From positions 1 to 64,000 of the forward strand of contig DFIA01000009.1 of assembly GCA_002372015.1 (NCBI GenBank): a stretch of DNA of 64,000 bases, in the 5' to 3' direction. The notes under the pieces were generated by a model. It had not been told where the DNA came from, did no database searches, and saw nothing but the letters and a program-made list of their open reading frames with translations. Of this stretch, positions 62,021-64,000 are shown one piece after another (the stretch's first letter is position 1; every line of letters begins with the position of its first letter). Origin of the DNA: Bacteroidales bacterium UBA3709. GTDB lineage: Bacteria; Bacteroidota; Bacteroidia; Bacteroidales; UBA932. The position numbers and the translations under genes were made by a program.

Positions 62021-63994
62021 CTATTTTTGGTAAGCAGCCAAGCCTTTCTTCAGAAACTCTATATAGTTGTCTATATTAAGATTATAGCCCATTGGCTCAA
62101 CTAAAGGCTTGCCCTCCGAATCCAGAACTAAATAAAAAGGCTGGGCGTTGGCATTAAACTTCTCCATCACAAATCTGGAATTTATCTTGCCCATCCCCTT
62201 TAAGACCTTTCCGTCTGGCAGAGTAAGATAATCTTCCGGCATTACTTCCATCTTGTCGTCGCCATATAGAGAACAAATCACAAAATCGTTCCTTAGCATC
62301 TCCAAAACCTTAGGGTCGCTCCATACACGGGCTTCCATCTCGCGACAATTTACACAGCCATGTCCGGTAAAATCGAAGAATACCGGCTTTCCTTGTTCCT
62401 TTGAAGCCTTTAGGGCCTCATCAAATGTAAAATAGCCAATAAGGCCATGAGGCAAATGGAGCTTATCAGAATACTTGCGGTCTGCAGAATTAACCGCATG
62501 TGCAGAAGAAGAAGATTGTGGCAGATGGTAAGTACCTGCCCCCGACCCACTCGTGTGTGTAACTACAAAATCCTGTGTTTGAATTGGAGGCAGATAGCCA
62601 CTCAAAGCCTTTAGAGGAGCTCCCCACATTCCAGGTATCATATACACCATAAACGCAAAGCATATTATACCCAAGAAAAGCCTTCCAACACCAACATAAT
62701 CGCTTGGAGAATCGTACTTAAACCTTAGCTTACCAATAAGATACATGCCTAAAAGACCGGCTATAACAATCCAGAAAGCAAGATAAACCTCCCTGTCTAA
62801 CAAACCCCAGTGATATGTCTGGTCTGCTACAGACAAAAACTTCATTCCAAGTGCCAACTCTATAAAGCCCAACACAACCTTAACACTGTTTAGCCAGCCT
62901 CCGCTCTTAGGCAGTTTCTTCAACAAAGAAGGGGCAAAGGCAAAAATCGTGAAAGGTATGGCAAATACTATAGAAAATACCAGCATTACTATTATAGGAG
63001 TCATTATCTCTCCCTGCATACTCTTGATAATGGCAGAGCCAACAATAGGTCCTGTGCAAGAAAACGATACCAACACCAAGGTAAGAGCCATAAAAAATAC
63101 TCCGATAATACCTCCTTTGCTCGATTTGCTGTCTGCCTTATTTACAACGCTGCTTGGCATGGTTATCTCAAATGCGCCAAAGAAACTCAATGCAAAAACA
63201 ACAAAAATCAAGAAGAATATTATATTTATCCAGCTGGTAGCTAACCAGTTGAAAATATCGGATGCCATGCTACCACCTATCATATAGGTAAGCAGTATTA
63301 TTATAGCTATTGGCAAAGTATAAATAAGCACTATACAGATTCCATACAAAGAAGCCAAAAAGCGGCCCTTTGTTGGAGCCTTCTCGTTCTGTTTAAGAAA
63401 AAACGATACAGTCATTGGTATCATTGGAAAAACGCATGGAGTAAGCAAAGCCACAAGCCCCCAAGCCATAGCTTCAAGAATAAAACCCCATATTGAATTA
63501 TCAGCCGCATCTTTCTCGGCTTGGATTATGGTTTCGGCCTCTCCCGCCGGAACCGTAAGGCTAAGTGTAACATCCTGAGGAGCAACACAGCTACCCTCTG
63601 TACAAGCCTGCCATTCTACAAGCACACTTATCTTAGTTGCCGAGCGTGCCTTTATCTTTTGCGCAATAATATCAGAATCTTCTATAAGGTCTATCTCCAT
63701 TCCAAAAGTCTTATCCATTACCCGCTTTCCCCCTTGCTTAACATAAGGTTCTCCTATTAGCTCCACTCCTTCTCCCGATACGGTAAGCAATGTTGGATTA
63801 GGGCCGCCATCGTAAGGGCCAAGCCCGTAAGTATGCCAGTCCTTTTCTATTTTTGCAACAACCTGAACCTCAAACACCCCCGGTTCTACTTCCACTATAG
63901 ACGCTTGCCATTGAACAGGCTCTCCTACATCAAATTGCGCAAAAGAAAATACACTCGTAAACAACAATACACATAAAAGGATAAGCTTTCTCAT
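62021..63994 (-). CDS. dsbD: Thiol:disulfide interchange protein DsbD
   Basis: DsbD carries reducing power from cytosolic thioredoxin to periplasmic proteins. The 657-residue protein has a signal peptide (ends SFAQ) and an N-terminal periplasmic domain with a Cys pair (WQACTEGSCVAPQ). About eight membrane helices follow, with Cys in LLTPCVFPMIP and FSCTGPIVG, and the C-terminal thioredoxin domain has the redox motif GCVNCREME. The full coding region fits in the window with its ATG at 63994. Confidence 0.94.
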   Translation of the reverse strand: MRKLILLCVLLFTSVFSFAQFDVGEPVQWQASIVEVEPGVFEVQVVAKIEKDWHTYGLGPYDGGPNPTLLTVSGEGVELIGEPYVKQGGKRVMDKTFGMEIDLIEDSDIIAQKIKARSATKISVLVEWQACTEGSCVAPQDVTLSLTVPAGEAETIIQAEKDAADNSIWGFILEAMAWGLVALLTPCVFPMIPMTVSFFLKQNEKAPTKGRFLASLYGICIVLIYTLPIAIIILLTYMIGGSMASDIFNWLATSWINIIFFLIFVVFALSFFGAFEITMPSSVVNKADSKSSKGGIIGVFFMALTLVLVSFSCTGPIVGSAIIKSMQGEIMTPIIVMLVFSIVFAIPFTIFAFAPSLLKKLPKSGGWLNSVKVVLGFIELALGMKFLSVADQTYHWGLLDREVYLAFWIVIAGLLGMYLIGKLRFKYDSPSDYVGVGRLFLGIICFAFMVYMIPGMWGAPLKALSGYLPPIQTQDFVVTHTSGSGAGTYHLPQSSSSAHAVNSADRKYSDKLHLPHGLIGYFTFDEALKASKEQGKPVFFDFTGHGCVNCREMEARVWSDPKVLEMLRNDFVICSLYGDDKMEVMPEDYLTLPDGKVLKGMGKINSRFVMEKFNANAQPFYLVLDSEGKPLVEPMGYNLNIDNYIEFLKKGLAAYQK

Positions 63995-64000
63995 ATCTGA

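Overview
This 64 kb window is chromosomal DNA from a member of the Bacteroidota, most likely the order Bacteroidales. The evidence is the gene content (ECF sigma factor next to an outer-membrane barrel protein, NamZ/DUF1343, TnaA, the purH-mreBCD-mrdA-rodA row, a degenerate EnvC-type LytM protein) and repeated upstream elements of the form TTG/TTTG...TAnnTTTG, the Bacteroidetes housekeeping promoter style. Most core genes use the Ile codon ATA heavily.

Layout. 1-0.2 kb: two tRNA genes (Met, Gln). 0.2-8.3 kb: core genes ispF, a small membrane protein, mutL, a rhomboid protease, an EEP phosphatase, the t6A synthase tsaC/sua5, rsmE, a DUF5009-type membrane acyltransferase and tsaE. 8.3-15.0 kb: an accessory island. 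It begins with four short direct repeats that run into the tsaE stop codon and lead to an AAA+/DUF4143 ATPase. An Mrr-like restriction enzyme, an IS1595 transposase stub, a small ORF, a three-gene lipoprotein/secreted-protein cassette, a KilA-N pseudogene and a HigB/HigA toxin-antitoxin pair bracketed by a 21-bp repeat follow. 15.1-29.1 kb: comM, an M13 peptidase, namZ, waaA, a tandem repeat block, mlaEF, an ECF sigma operon, a TPR protein plus EnvC, and a deoxynucleoside kinase. 29.1-41.6 kb: pcm-MBL-uvrA-nucleoside kinase, then adenosine kinase-histidine kinase-response regulator, a flippase-like protein, a secreted C26 peptidase and radA. 41.6-47.7 kb (minus): pbp1A, ddl, tnaA, prmC. 47.8-64 kb: topA, an arginase-like protein, an Lrp regulator, ispD, purH, the rod-shape and elongation operon mreBCD-mrdA-rodA, fabF and acpP, purN, and dsbD.

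Themes. Cell-envelope construction dominates (pbp1A, ddl, mreBCD, mrdA, rodA, envC, namZ, waaA, mlaEF, ECF sigma). DNA repair is represented by mutL, uvrA and radA, and tRNA t6A synthesis by tsaC and tsaE. The unusual material is in the 8.3-15 kb island, the repeat block upstream of waaA, and several enzymes whose canonical catalytic motifs are missing (MutL endonuclease, EnvC LytM, the arginase-like protein). I found no complete insertion sequence, prophage, CRISPR array or rRNA operon. No single system can be declared new from sequence alone. The best candidates are the repeat-plus-ATPase module at 8303-9766 and the three-gene secreted cassette at 11604-13719.
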